From: Aedes albopictus
Lineage: Eukaryota; Arthropoda; Insecta; Diptera; Culicidae
Direction: 5' to 3'
DNA length: 64,000 nt
NCBI RefSeq assembly: GCF_035046485.1
Contig: NC_085137.1
Span: forward strand, 373,426,706-373,490,705
Shown here: positions 46,015 through 57,394 of the stretch, one piece after another
Layout: each line of letters starts with the position of its first letter
Position numbering within the stretch: position 1 is the first letter of the stretch
Program-made: the position numbers and the translations under genes
The notes under the pieces: generated by a model
The model's database searches: none
Told to the model about the DNA's origin: nothing
The model's input: only the letters and a program-made list of their open reading frames with translations

Positions 46015-47095
46015 TTGCATCAGAAATTATTCTAGAGGTTTCTTCAGAAATAACTTGAGGGATGCCTTTAGAATATCTTTCAGGGATTTCTTCACATAAA
46101 CTTCCATGGATCTTCAGGATTACCTCCAGAGAGGCTTCCAGAATTTTCTTAAGTAATTAGTCAAAGAATTCCTCCAGAAAGCTCTTCTAGCTTTCCATTT
46201 TAAAATAGTTCAGAAACTACTTCAGATATTTCTCTAGGGGTTGTTTAAAATATTTCTCAATGGATTCTTTAGAAAAGTCTCCATAGATTGCTTTGAAAAT
46301 TCCTCCAAGGGGTTTCTTCAGAAATTCCTGTACAGATCACCCAAAAGCATTTCCAAAGATTTACTTAGAAAATCTTACAGGTATTCACCTTTTTTTAGTG
46401 CTTCTGTAGTAATTTCTTCAGAATTACTGTTAGACATTCTTTCAGATTTTTTACAAGAACTTTTTTAGAAAAACTTTCACTGATTTCTTCCGAAAATGCT
46501 ACATGGAATGCTAAAGATAAATCTTCCTCGGGTTCCTTCAAGCGTTTTATCAGGCATTTTCAAAGAAAATATTGCCTGGCTTGTTTCAGATGTACTCCAC
46601 GAGTTTCTTTAGAGCTTCCTTCAGAATTTTTCTAAAGATTCCTCCCTGAAACTTTTCCAGGCATTCCTCTAGAAAAGCTTCCATGGCCTCCATCAGATAT
46701 TCCTCCATGGATTCTTTCAGAAATTCCTCAGGTGATCCTTTCGAGATCTTCCACAGATTACTTCAAAAAGATTTCCAGCAGTTTATTAAAAAAACAGAAA
46801 TTCGAAATTGCTTCAGACACTTCTTCAAAGTTTTCCTCCGAAAATCATTCAGCAGTGACTTGAGAAATTCTTCCAAAGTTTCTTTCATAAATTCTTTCAG
46901 AGATGACCTTGGAAATTCCTTCAAGGGCTCCTTCAGAAATTTCTCCAAGGATTTTTTTCCAAGGAAATTCATCTAGGTTTTGTTATTCAGAAAATCTTTC
47001 ACGAATTGCTTTGAAAACTACTACAGGAATTTCTTCAAAGAACATATTTTTTCAGAAATTTCTGAGACAAGTTTTTTTTAGAATTTCAGGATGGG
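46015..47095 (+). repeat. 12-bp repeat domain (TTCCTCCAGAAA orientation)
   Basis: Degenerate AAATTCCTTCAG/GAAATTTCTCCA units over 1.1 kb. Open frames here are repeat artefacts. Confidence 0.85.
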
Positions 47096-49720
47096 ATTAT
47101 TTATTTGCAAACAGTTAGATCTACTTGCTATTATCTCGCTTTAGAAACATGTTATTAAAATACAAAGTATGGTAAACTTTTTCATATTTCTTTACCTGAA
47201 ACTTTGTCGAGGGATGATGCGCAAGGAACCAACAAACGAAGCTTGTGAGTATCTACCGCTCTCGATGTGCGTTTTCGAGAATTCCAAACTTTATTTAGTC
47301 AATAACGGCGCCGGCCACGTCCATTCGGTTATTGAGGAATGGAAGGAATGTTAGTATGACGTACGTTGCTGCAAGAGACCGAGATCCTTCCATCATCTCC
47401 AAGAAATTCAAACAGGCTTGTCCGCACTGAGTGTCCGTGTGGCTCTGACAGTTTGAACGGATATTTAGGATATTTCAACATCCTTCTATCTGATAAGATG
47501 AAAAGATTTATAATTTATAATGTGCTTGATAGTGTAAATCCATAGAGCAGTACTTTCATGCGTCCGCATTGAGTGAGACGGTATGAAAAGTATGGTGGAA
47601 AGGAGTTTTTGTTACTGAGGAAGGGGGAAAGTCTCATGATCTGAATTCACTTTGGTAAGTAATTTGATTCATGCAACCTTCACATGAATCAAAACACGTT
47701 TTCATTTTGGCTAAACTATTATACATGTCGACGAACCATTCAAGTTATTTTCTCAATGCAAAAATGAGAAAAAAAATCATCATTAACAAAAGGTGATTTG
47801 AGAACTTGTGCCAACACTTAACGTGACGAACCTTGCAATATTTGTTGGGTAAATACACGTGAAATATGGTTTACTTTCATGAATCATATCAAATAGTTGT
47901 TTTAATATGGAGCGAACTCACCGATAAAAATCCATCCTTGGCTCCAGTGCAATGAAGGTGTACAGTGTGCTCCTAGTCGACGCGGACAGAAGCGGCTCTT
48001 ATCACTCTTATCAGGACGAAATGAATATTTTATTGAAACTGTATTCTAGAATTTCACGCCAAAACTTGTGGTAACAAACTGTTCAAAGATTATTCGTTAA
48101 ATTTACAGAGATGGCTGTCAAAGCGTGTCATTTATGAATAGTGACCCAAATAACAATTCCATCGCTGATTGGTTTTGTTTGATTTTTATTAGGGTTTTAT
48201 CGCAGCAATAATTAAAATTCAAAGTTTTATGACTACTTTCATGTAAACCATTGATGAAATGTTATAGTATACTTGAAGATATCCATCAGGCCAAATTTTA
48301 AGAGTAAACAAAACTCTCCGATATGTAAACCTTCTGGCATTTACTATTACCACAATAAAACTATTCAAACTCTCAACAGATGGCGACCCGGTCGATTAGT
48401 AACGACATCTGTTGGTGAAAAAGCAGAAACTACGACACTGCTAGGTTTATTGCGGTCATCATAAAAGTAACCTTGCTTTCGTTTATTTTCGCTAAGTATG
48501 GTCGTCGCTATATTGAAGAATTAGCTGACGTGACTGGAAAATAGTTAATTTTGCTCAAATAAGCAATGAATTGATAGTTTGCCGCCATTTCCATATGCCC
48601 ACATAAATAAACACTCTCAGCTGTGTTTTCTTGTGATTCGAGATAGTTTTACTAAATTAACAAATTGATTTATTTCACTCCAAGATGATAATATTCACCT
48701 TTCCGAAACGCATTAATTTTATGTTCCCACAACTCAAATATTCACGGTAAAATTAAATGCGCATAAGCCTCCCAACACAATAACTACTAAAATATCACTT
48801 TGAATGATCGGTTTCTACTTACGAATGATTTATGATTTACTGACGAATGAACTTTACGTGCCATTGAAGAAGCTTCTCTGCATCTTGCGCTGTCATATTT
48901 TTTGGTGAAAAAAAAAACAACAACAATCATCATAACCTCTTTTCGAGAATGGATTTTTTTCAACTAGGTTTTAAAACAATTTTATTGCTACTCTTAACAT
49001 GGCTTGCAAAACCTCTCTGAGAGTGGTCCACTTAGCTGGAAGATGCTCTTAAAGAGGTTATCAAGAGGTTTTGATGTATAAATCAGTTTTAATGCAAGTT
49101 TTATAAAATTAGCAATGAAGATCTCTTATAGAGCCGAACAAAACTTAAAATTTTACTTGGGAAGAGATACTATTCCAACCATTTGTGACATGGGAGAATA
49201 ACATTTTTTGAAATTTTTACAATAAAAAATAGCATGAAACGAGCTCACCAATTTATATACGTATCACCGGCAGTCAAAAAGTCCATCCTACCGGCGCACA
49301 CAAGGAGGAATAGTCTCACTTGCCCGAGTGTCTTTTCACGCTGACGGATCGTTGGCACTAGACCAACACCCCGAACTGAAATTCGCGGAATCGAGGAAAA
49401 AAATCATCACAAGCACTTTTAAGAGAGCGAGAGGAAACAACTGAGAAGAGAAAGGGAGAGAATAGGTATGCAGCGGGAAAAATGAGCAGGGGAAAATTTT
49501 TTGTTTTTATTTTTAACAATCGGAGGGACAGGAAGGTTAAGCATTTAATCAGTCATATATTGGGCCAAAATCTGCATTTAAATAGCACTTATAGCACATA
49601 TACAGCAGATTGGCAAGGTCACTTTAATTGCTTATTGGTTACCTGGGTCTATTTTGATCTATGTTTCAAGCAGGCACCACATTTTCCCTCACTCACGTAT
49701 TAGTTCAACGTATTCTTTGG
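47096..49720. other. Unassigned 2.6 kb, no recognised gene
   Basis: At 47300-47360 is a relative of the 40.75-kb repeat. The part at 49300-49470 is repeat-poor and ends in a GA-rich run (49420-49470). Nothing else can be supported. It may be host intron or intergenic sequence. Confidence 0.45.
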
Positions 49721-50525
49721 AATTTCTTCCAGGGATTCCTTAAAAAACGTGAGATATTCCTCCACGAATTCGTTCAGGCATTACTTAAGAAATTTCTCGA
49801 ACGAGACAATTGGAAATTTCCGTAGGGAAGTTTCCAAGAATTTCCACATGGATTTCTCCATAGATTTTTGCATGATTTTTTTTTCAGTGGCATTAGCTGG
49901 ATTTCTTTCAGGGGTTTCTGCAAATGTCTCTTCAAGAATGCTTTCGGGAAATTCTAAAATATTTTCTCAAAAAATCCCCTAGATTTTAGGAAATTTCTCC
50001 ACGGATTCTTTTAAGAATTCATTCCGGCATTTCTCCAGAAACATTTGCTAGAACTTATTTTAGAATGTTATCAGAAGATATTTCCTGATATTGCTCCAAC
50101 TAATCCTTCAGAAATGGTTCACGGATTTCTCCAGGAATTCCTTCAGAATATCCAGAATTTGTATTAGGAATGCTTCTGGAAATATCTCAGGAGATATTTT
50201 TAGGAATTCCTCCAACTGGTATCCCAAGAAGTTTCTCTGGATGTTTTTTTTCGGATTTTTTTGACAATCTATTTTGATTTTTTCATACGTGAATTCCCTG
50301 TGGTTTTCTTCAGATTTTTCTTCAAAGATTATTTCAAGATTTCCTACTTGTTCCACAAAATCCGTTTAGAAAGTGCTTCAGGGATTTCTTCTAAAATTTC
50401 TTCTGAGATCCCTTCAGAAATGTCTCAAGAAAAGCGTCCAGTTTTCAAGGATTTATTCATGAGTTTTTCCACGGATTTATTTGGAAACTTCTATAGATAT
50501 ACCTATAGAACATCCTTCTGACCTC
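49721..50525 (+). repeat. 12-bp repeat domain (TTCCTCCAG orientation)
   Basis: About 0.8 kb of degenerate units such as GGAATTTCTTCCAGGGATTCC. Confidence 0.8.
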
Positions 50526-52955
50526 TCAATTTTAATAAACTGTTGGCTAATTCGAACAATTATAAAAAGAAAGTTTCTTTATTAAAAACTCAAAACGAAA
50601 TGTTATTGTATATAAGAAAGATAGAGCTGTTATTTAATATTAATAGCGCCTATAATGCCTACCTTCTAAAAAGTTCGTATTTTTTAATGGATGCTATGGG
50701 ACATTGTTGATGCCGAGCATTTGTGGGCTCAAATTAGGAATAATTTATATCTAGACAAGATTCGCTTGAAACCCACATTTTATTGTGCTCTAGAATTCTG
50801 ACTATGCATTTCTACTTAGTATTACGTTTTTGCAAGATCTTTAGCTGATGATGAAAGACAAAATTTTTCTATCATCAGTAAAAGATCTTGGAAAAATATT
50901 TCGTATAACAACTATGAATAATAATTTCAAAAACTAATTCTGAACGAAGCATATCCGAGTGTAGAGGAAAACGATAGCGATTCTAATAAAATTATGTTAT
51001 AATTTTCTCGCGAAATATGTATAATTATAAAATGAAGTCTCACCGAATGAATATAAATATGAAGGCAGCTAGCCACCTTGATGACTCAATCGCACAATAT
51101 TGATTTAAAACTACTACGTCACCGTTGGTTGTTGAGCCGTTGCCCGGAATTCGAAGCTATCTGGAAAAATTGAAGCACGAAAAATGTTTGGATAGTTAAT
51201 ATGTAGGGGCTTGTGCCTTCTCGGAACCATTTGCTTTGTTCTGTGTATTCTGCAAACAGCAATTCGACAACAGGACGAAGCCACTCGAGAAACTGGTAGG
51301 GTGGATGAACCGGTTTGCGTCTACATACTGGCGCCATGATACGTTCGGTGACTTTTGGGATAGATTTCTTAACGAAATGACAAGTTATTGTTACATTTTC
51401 AGTTTGAAGATTCCATACACGTGTACTGTCTTTGACCATGACTTTCGATTTTTAATACGCCCACAAAAAAAATATGCAAATGACATATATTGGATTTTTC
51501 CTACAAAGAAAAAAAAAACAAATTAATAGTTGCATCAAACATCTAATCACCGCTTATTTTGAACGTTTATTATGTATTTTTTAAAAATTTGTTTCTAATA
51601 CTTTTCTCTTCGGGAGTTAATACTAGTGTAGTGACCCTACTGGTCAGGATTGCGTGTGAACGCATTTCCATTTCTCAGATTTTCTTCCGACTCAATTCGT
51701 TGTTAAGCGGAAACCCCAAAACCGACCGCACACGTAGTTGGTGGAAAACGAATCAGAATTTTCCGATCCGTCCGTGCGTTCGATTTGACGTGGATTTTTA
51801 CCCATCGAACACGCCAAAAAATGGAGCTTACTGTTTTCCTCATGAATTGGTATCGGAATTGTTTCTATTGGGAATAATTCGCACCAAATAACCCGCCGTC
51901 AGAATGCGGTCTGTTTCCACTTTCATATACTGTCACTTCAGAGATGGGGGTCATCTTTGAACTTGGTTACGAAAAAAATCCTCCTATTAACTTTACTTGC
52001 ATGCAACAAAGAACTACAAGAACCAAATGTTATTCTACCCCGCCCTTCCCCATCGGCGTGGCGTAATGTATGGGACACCACCGCACAATAATCCCGGACA
52101 GAGCACAACGCTGTGGGTTGTTTTTAGAAGCCTTTTCGTCGAACAACGGCGCGGCGCCGGTGCGATATCTGCCTGTCTGCCGGTGGTCACGTTTCCGGAT
52201 CAATCAAAGAGTAGCCACCGGCACTGGCTGCACTTCGGTTGACGCGCTGTTGTTGTTGTTCTAGGATGATGGGTGACAATTCAGCGGCCAGATCAAAGCC
52301 CGACGAAGATTTTCTCCGAAGAGTTCAAATACTGCCATCAAGGCCACCTGGCCGGCCGAAGCGAGCAGCACGTGTTCGACTTTGGAGTCTGTGACTGTGG
52401 GGGAGGAGTGTCGAGGATGTGATGTTGTTATGTGGTTTAACCGAGTTATATTATGACACAACTGGCCTATTGATGCCACCAGGTCCAATAGACAGACGTG
52501 GGTGGGTACTGAGAGAAAAAAATCATTGAAGTATCGAGGAATGTGATTGCGGCTATTGAGGAAAGCTATTTATTTTTCTGCTTACCTTGTGATTGTGGCA
52601 AACAGCCAAGTACTCTGACTCAAGAAAAGAGACATGTGTCCTCGTGACATGTCATTTATTCATACTGCGAAAAAGTAAGCATGTTAAAAGGATGCACTAC
52701 ATATAAACCTCACCCAGAACGTTGATTGCACTACTCAAAGGTACGGCTTTACAATTTGGGAAGTGCAGGACTAATTTCTAAGATTCTGTATTACTCATTT
52801 TGAGTAGTTTCTAGCAAACAAGTAAATTGAGAGAAATTTGTGTATTCCTGATAAAATTTATTTTTATGGACCTGAAGAATACAATGGTTTTTTGATCTGC
52901 ACTTTATTTGTTTTTTTTTTTACAAACAAAATACAGGTCATTTGTCCACAAAAAT
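50526..52955. other. Mostly unassigned; GC-richer segment at 52.0-52.5 kb
   Basis: An imperfect hairpin lies at about 50827-50896 (CAAGATCTTTAGCTGATGAT against its complement). Frames at 51119-51526 and 51559-51891 are open but unrecognised. The segment 52010-52500 is GC-richer and repeat-poor and may be host sequence; see the small frame at 52266. Confidence 0.4.
52266..52394 (+). CDS. Possible small coding exon, 42 codons, AT-hook-like motif
   Basis: The ATG lies directly after a good splice-acceptor-like tract (TGTTGTTGTTGTTCTAG, ending 52264). The short frame contains RPPGRPKRAAR, which resembles an AT-hook (GRP core flanked by basic residues). It stops at 52394 and I see no clear donor before it. 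The length and isolation make chance likely; I do not assign a function. Confidence 0.2.
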   Translation: MMGDNSAARSKPDEDFLRRVQILPSRPPGRPKRAARVRLWSL

Positions 52956-54260
52956 ATTCAGCAATTCCTCCTTAATTGTTTAATGAATTTCATCATAGAT
53001 TCATCATGTAGGTCTTTCCGGGAATCCTCTAGAGATACCTCTCAGGATTTCTCCTGTAGTTCTTCCAGGTATTTCATTCTGGATACTTCCCGGCACGCCG
53101 TAAAGTATTTTTCTGGGTATTCACGTAAGAATTCCTCCCGGGATTATTTGAGACATCCACTCAAATTCTGTTCATGATCCTTTCCAGGATTCCTTCAGAG
53201 ATTTCTCCCAAAAAATTTTCTGGGAATTTTTCAGAACTTCCTTCTAAGATTTCCTCCTGGGATTATTCCGAGGATTCTTCAGGGTTTATACCGGAATTCC
53301 TGTTGGGATACTCTTCAGAATTCGTTTGGGGATTTTTTTCAGGATTCCTCCCAAGATTGTTTCGGGGTTTCCTGGCATTTATTTCGGGATCCCTCCCTGA
53401 ATATCTGCAGGAATTTTTCCCAGGATCTTTCAGTTAATTCCTTTCGGGATTGTCCCAGGGATTGAGAATCCTTCATAGAATTACCCCATATCCCACCTTC
53501 CAGAATGGATGAATTTGCTCTGAGATTTCTTTGAAAAAAATCTCCTGCGATTCCTGCAGGAACTCCTTCTAGGATTCCACCCGGGTCATGGAGGTCTTCC
53601 AAGATGTATTATTTCTGCTGGGACTCCTCTGTGGATACCTGCTTGGATTTTTCCGGAATTCCTTTGCTTAATTCTCGCCAGTTTCCTTTAGGGATTACTC
53701 CCGGAATTTGTTGTGAAATTTCTCATGGGTTCTTATCACGGATAAGTCCCTGGATTCTTTCCGAGATTCTTTCCAGGATTATATTACCGATTTCAGTTGA
53801 TATTCCTTTGTGGATACCTCCCGGGATTTCATCCAGTATTTCTACCAGTATTCCTATTGGGATTGCTCCCGAGATTTCCTCACCGATTCGCCTGAAATTT
53901 CCTCAAGGATACCTCCAGTGTTTCCTTAAGGGGTTTAACCCGGTTATCTTTCATCGATTATTTTGGGATTCCTTTCGAGATTCTTTGAGCGATTTCTTCA
54001 GAAATGCCTTCAGGATTCTTTCAGGAATTCTTCCTGTGACTCCTCTAGCGATTTCTCCTCTGAATGCCTTCAGTGGCATTCCGAATGACTTCCCGGAATC
54101 TTCTTGGATTTCCTCTAGAATTCTTTCATTGATTTGATAAAAAAATCATTCTATAATTCCTCGCATGATTCTTCCAGAGTCCAGGGTTTCTCTAACATAG
54201 ATTCTTTCAGATATTTTCCTTGTGATTATCTGAAGAATTCATCCAGGATTTTTTCAGATA
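52956..54260 (+). repeat. 12-bp repeat domain with GGGATTCCTCC(T/C) units
   Basis: About 1.3 kb of units such as GGATTCCTCCCGGGATTTC. The G/C changes make this block a different sub-type from that at 34.9-37.3 kb. A 177-codon open frame inside is a repeat artefact. Confidence 0.88.
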
Positions 54261-54286
54261 TAGACTGTTTCAGAGAACACTAACGT

Positions 54287-54470
54287 GGAGCGGACCTGGT
54301 GTGATGGTTAGAACACTTGACTATTACGCCGAGGACCTGGGATCGAATCCCACTCCCGACAAACTCGCATAAATGTGAGTTCTTCCTTCGGAAGGGAAGT
54401 AAAGCGTGGGTCCCGAGATGAACTGGCCCAGGGCTAAAAATCTCGTTAATACAGATAAAAAAACGATTAA
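54287..54470 (+). mobile_element. Feilai-type tRNA-derived SINE, near full length
   Basis: The tRNA-like head has an A box around TGGTGTGATGG (54298-54308) and a B box GGGATCGAATCCC (54339-54351). It is followed by the body CGCATAAATGTGAGTTCTTC, TTCGGAAGGGAAGTAAAGCG and CCCGAGATGAACTGGCCCAG, ending in ATACAGATAAAAAAA. This matches the Feilai SINE of Aedes as I remember it. Pol III would transcribe it; no target duplication is obvious. Confidence 0.88.
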
Positions 54471-54710
54471 TAGTCATTTAAATTTGGGCGTAAAAAAAGG
54501 TTCTTCTAGCTCTTATAGTAAACATTCTAATGAAGCAAATAATACCAACTTTGTTGGCGTTTCTTGTAAAAGTTAAGGAATAGGGCTCTATGAACTAGAT
54601 GATTAAATTTTGAAGTTGCACAAAGTGGTCAAAAATGTAGCACAATAGAAAAGAAAAAAATCTCACAAACAAAATATTAAATTTCCAAACACAATGAAAG
54701 TTACTGTTTC

Positions 54711-55106
54711 GCCATTTTGAAAATAGAGTGCTTCACAAATGATATTTCTCTTTTCTTTTAACCAACATAACTTTTGAACATATTGACCGATTTGCAATCT
54801 TTTTCACGAATAATCAGTCATTGTAGCCAACTTTTCCGCTACTCACCGCATCAAAACAAAAGCGCCACCGTATATAGGCTGTAACACAGTGATAGCAGTC
54901 GAGTTTCGTCAAAAACACAAGGCTACGGTTGCACTATCTGCATTACATAGCGACCGTTTTAGTTATATTAGTGATCCATTGTTTCGCCATAAGGGTTGCC
55001 ATTTTGAAAATAGGTTGGTAAAAAACGACATTTTTATTTTTTTTTTTTCGAACCAACATAACTTTTGAACGAATTGACCGATTTGCAATCTTTTTTCACG
55101 AATAAA
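54711..55106 (+). repeat. ~105-bp direct repeat split by the dispersed repeat
   Basis: The copies 54711-54813 and 54998-55106 share GCCATTTTGAAAATAG, AACCAACATAACTTTTGAAC and TTGACCGATTTGCAATCTTT with TTCACGAATAA. Copy 2 of the 150-bp dispersed repeat (54826-54982, inverted relative to 13325-13478) sits between them. Confidence 0.8.
54826..54982 (-). repeat. ~150-bp dispersed repeat, copy 2 (inverted)
   Basis: Its reverse complement starts CAATGGATCACTAATATAAC and matches 13325-13478 over the whole length with small gaps. Confidence 0.75.
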
Positions 55107-55254
55107 AAGATTATTGATTCTAGATTTAAAAAAAAATCGGGAAAAACAGTAAATATTAATAGGCTCAAATGATGGATAGACCTGAATAGACACCTGGGAA
55201 AATATCAATTGAATCACTCATATAAAATCACGTTGGAGTTTTCCAGAGTCATCG

Positions 55255-55720
55255 ATTTTTTCTCGAAATCTCAAGAAATTTCTTGAAAAATCACAGAAGG
55301 CTCTTTTTTTCTTAATCACTCAACTTAATTTACCTCTCTTTTATCCACTAGGGCACTACGTGAGCGATTCCAATTGGCAGTTGCACTTATACTTTGTAGA
55401 GCGCCTAAATGTTTTCTATTCTAATACACATGGGATCGAACCCATGACCATCTGCTTATGAAGCGAACGTGTAGCCACTGCACCACGGGCCCCGACTAGC
55501 AGAAGGCTCTTGAAAAAATCATAGAGGGAAGGAGTGAATTCCGGAAGGAACTTCTGTACAAATACCAGGAGAAATCAATGTTGAAATTTCCAGAAGAAGG
55601 AATCTTTGAAGGAACTCTTGGATAAATCCCAGAAGCAACTTGTGGCCAATCTTGAAAATCTTGGAGGAGTCCCCGAAGGAACTCCAGGAGGTACCACCTT
55701 TTCGGACCCGCTAAGCAGAA
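55255..55720 (+). repeat. 12-bp repeat remnant hosting a SINE
   Basis: Degenerate purine-rich units (GGAAGGAACTTCTG, GAAGGAACTCCAGGAGG). The SINE at 55306-55499 inserted into it. Confidence 0.6.
55306..55499 (-). mobile_element. tRNA-Met-like SINE with 12-bp target duplication
   Basis: On the minus strand the head reads GGGGCCCGTGGTGCAGTGGC (A box, about 55473-55485 on the plus strand), a TTCATAA anticodon-like loop and GGGTTCGATCCC (B box, 55432-55443). The ~110-bp body ends in an A-rich tail. CAGAAGGCTCTT flanks both sides (55294-55305 and 55500-55511), a perfect duplication typical of LINE-driven retroposition. It belongs to another family than Feilai. Confidence 0.88.
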
Positions 55721-55779
55721 TACCCTCTTCGAATGACTGTAATCAGTTTTGCACTTTTTAATTCTGCCCTGTCAAGGCG

Positions 55780-56420
55780 TTTAGTGACACTTCAGAAAGT
55801 TTCAGAACAATTTCAGGGAACTCAACAGGCTTTCAGGTGAGTTTCAGAGGCATTTCCAGCGTATTAGTGCGTTTCTGATGGTTTCAAAAGGGTTCAATAG
55901 GACTTTATAGGCTCTCAGGCGAGACTCACGGAATTTTAAGATGGTTTGTTTCAGAAGCGTTCCAAGGCGTTTTAAAACTTTTCGGCATTCAAGAGGGGTT
56001 TTATGAGGTTTCGTCAGCTCTCATGTAAGTTTCATGGGAGTTTCAGAGCCGTTGCAAGCTGAAATGGCGTTTCAAAATATTGAAATGGAACTTCAGGGAG
56101 CTTCGTTGAGCCTAATGTGAGTTATACAAGGGTTCCAGAAGCATTAAAGTGTTTCAATGCGTTTCAGGGGAATTAAAACGATTTTAGGGAGCTTCACAGG
56201 ATCTCATGTGAGCTTCATGCGGGTTTAAGAGGCGTTTCAAGGAGTTTCATGGGAGCTTCAGATGTATTCAGGGGGTTTCAGAGGCGTTTTAGGTAGCTTT
56301 ATAGGCACACTGGTAAGCCTCACTGGAGTTTCAGGAGGGTTTTGAAGACTTATCTAGGCGTTTCAGATAATTGTAAAAGGCTCTCCAGTGAGTTTCACGG
56401 GCTTCTAAAAGTTCCTGTTC
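55780..56420 (+). repeat. ~90-bp degenerate repeat rich in GTTTCAG
   Basis: A landmark like GGCTCTCA(G/T)GTGAGTTTCA recurs near 55828, 55911, 56015, 56106, 56199, 56304 and 56381, giving a period of about 80-105 bp. Between landmarks GGCGTTTCAGGGAG variants are common. Confidence 0.75.
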
Positions 56421-56565
56421 AATTACGCTTGAATCTAGCCTATACTCAAGAGAGTTCTTGAAGATTATCAAACAGACATTGAGCTCACGTTTTGACAACA
56501 TATAGTTGCACGAGACAACGTAAACATGAATTTCATTCAAACACACAAGTTTTGCATGTTCATTA

Positions 56566-57066
56566 AGGTAGCCCACACTTATATGAGAAACAAAAATTTC
56601 GAAAAATGCCAAGTCTTACCTCCTAAATCAGTTGATTTGGACTCCCAGAAGCTATGTTCAAAATTTGAGCAAAATCAATTAAGCCTAAGGGGCGCTCAAA
56701 ACGCTTGAAGATTGTGTGGGAAAACTTGGCCAAATGTATGCAGAAATTTTAAGTTTTCGAATTTTGCCGCTAGGTGGCGCTGTAAGCGTTCAATAATCAA
56801 ACCCTTAGGTATTATTGTAGGTGACTATATTTATTTATTGAACGCTTACAGCGCCACCTGACGGCAAAATTCGAAAACTTAAAATTTCTGCATACATTTG
56901 ACCAAGTTTTCCCATACAAACTTCAAGCGTTTTGAGCGCCCCCTTAGGCTCAATCGATTTTGCTCAAACTTCGAACGTAGCTTCTGGGAGTCCAAAACAA
57001 CTGATTTAGGAGGTAAGACTTGGCATTTTTATTTTTTTTTGTTTTTCGTATAAATGTGGGCCACCC
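56566..57066. mobile_element. 501-bp TA-flanked fold-back element
   Basis: Two arms of about 235 bp are inverted copies around a ~30-bp centre near 56816. The ends read AGGTAGCCCAC on the left and GGGTGGCCCAC (complement) on the right, with TA at 56564-56565 and 57067-57068. Arms share long exact blocks such as AAATTTTAAGTTTTCGAATT. No coding capacity. TA duplication suggests Tc1/mariner mobilisation. Confidence 0.88.
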
Positions 57067-57394
57067 TAGTACATCCAATGACATACTCAAGATTTTTTTA
57101 GGAAACTCAAATTAAAAAATGGAGTAGAGTCAATCTCGTTTATTCTGACCCCTTGACTTATAGTCACTTATTTATTATACAGTTTGTCGGCATCGGTGAG
57201 GGCCTCAATGAGTCAATGAATTTGGCCGAGTGATCCAGAACCTATGTTCAATGAGTAATAGTAATGCCTCAATGAGTAATTTTCGTCGAAACCAGGCTTA
57301 ACGATTAAGTAAAATATGACGATTTTTTTCATAACGATTTAGTAAAATATGATAAAAAGGATAGATTTGATTAGGTCGAAACGATGGAACACAT

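Noticed and set aside
51119..51891. Open frames of about 96-110 codons on both strands
   Set aside because: No motif, no codon or splice support, and overlapping on opposite strands.
53604..54137. 177-codon plus-strand frame
   Set aside because: Lies wholly in the GGGATTCCTCC repeat block.
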